64,000 nucleotides of DNA from Synechocystis sp. PCC 6714. GTDB taxonomy: Bacteria; Cyanobacteriota; Cyanobacteriia; Cyanobacteriales; Microcystaceae. The notes beneath the pieces were generated by a model, which was not told where the DNA came from, did not search any database, and was given only the letters and a program-made list of their open reading frames with translations. Both the position numbers and the translations under genes were made by a program. Shown one piece after another: positions 63,851 to 64,000 of this stretch. How positions within the stretch are numbered: position 1 is the stretch's first letter; the number at the start of each line of letters is the position of its first letter. The DNA lies in NCBI RefSeq assembly GCF_000478825.2, contig NZ_CP007542.1:1550001-1614000 (forward strand), given 5' to 3'.

Positions 63851-64000
63851 TCCTATTCCTACTCTTGGGAGACTGGGATTTAGAGCTAGAGCCCACCACA
63901 ATTGGGGGCCTAGGAAAGCCGCTCAAACCATCCCCTCGGCCAATGGTCTAGCCTTGAATGCCCGTCAACTGGGGACAGAGCTGGGCAAAAACCTGCTTAA

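Overview
The window reads as chromosomal DNA of a unicellular cyanobacterium close to Synechocystis sp. PCC 6803. The evidence is the very frequent HIP1 octamer GCGATCGC, cyanobacterium-specific proteins (Rubisco accumulation factor Raf1, photosystem II subunit Psb30/Ycf12, a short-Q-loop cytochrome bd) and gene neighbourhoods I recall from Synechocystis (lepB-cydAB-trmB-ackA; argS-GTPase-lysA-cdaA-uppS-corA). The strain assignment is inference from memory and was not searched.

0-14.5 kb is housekeeping: the 3' part of secF, an MscS channel, a VOC protein, a receiver-only response regulator, an MnmD-like methyltransferase and several conserved unknowns, an RNase H-fold protein, signal peptidase I, a Uma2 protein, cydAB, trmB, and an ackA gene coupled to a dienelactone hydrolase. 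14.6-15.95 kb is an AT-rich three-gene HNH cassette without HIP1 sites, beside a 14-bp direct repeat. 16-25.9 kb holds molybdate uptake (modA, fused modBC), an O-antigen-ligase-like protein, a GAF/degenerate-GGDEF protein, psb30, a YkgJ-type protein, a VWA protein and raf1.

26.2-28.7 kb is a second accessory block: a nuclease-fold/ParA ATPase fusion overlapping a gene for a ParB-like/SAP-like partner, then a convergent antitoxin-like gene with a 10-bp inverted repeat between them. I consider it the best candidate for an undescribed system. 28.7-46.3 kb is again mainly core: M20 amidohydrolase, CbiET, RlmN, tRNA-Gly(GCC), an SDR/CIA30 protein, enolase, a TPR protein, a D-2-hydroxyacid dehydrogenase, argS, a RelBE-type pair coupled to a GTPase gene, lysA, cdaA, uppS and corA.

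46.4-58.4 kb is a variable surface-polysaccharide region. It opens with a dead 860-bp IS5-family element with a 5-bp target duplication inside a DUF29 pseudogene. It continues with a Wzt-type ABC ATPase lacking its permease, a radical SAM/polysaccharide pyruvyl transferase fusion, a HicA ORF with a dead HicB, four glycosyltransferases and a GDP-mannose dehydratase-like gene. AT-rich stretches start and stop inside genes, suggesting mosaic exchange. 58.6-64 kb returns to core genes: a Ski2-like helicase and three conserved cyanobacterial genes (probably DUF3181, DUF3119, DUF3086), the last two coupled by ATGA.

Most start codons were chosen at an ATG with a Shine-Dalgarno-like sequence or at a 4-base overlap with the preceding gene, rather than at the longest possible frame.
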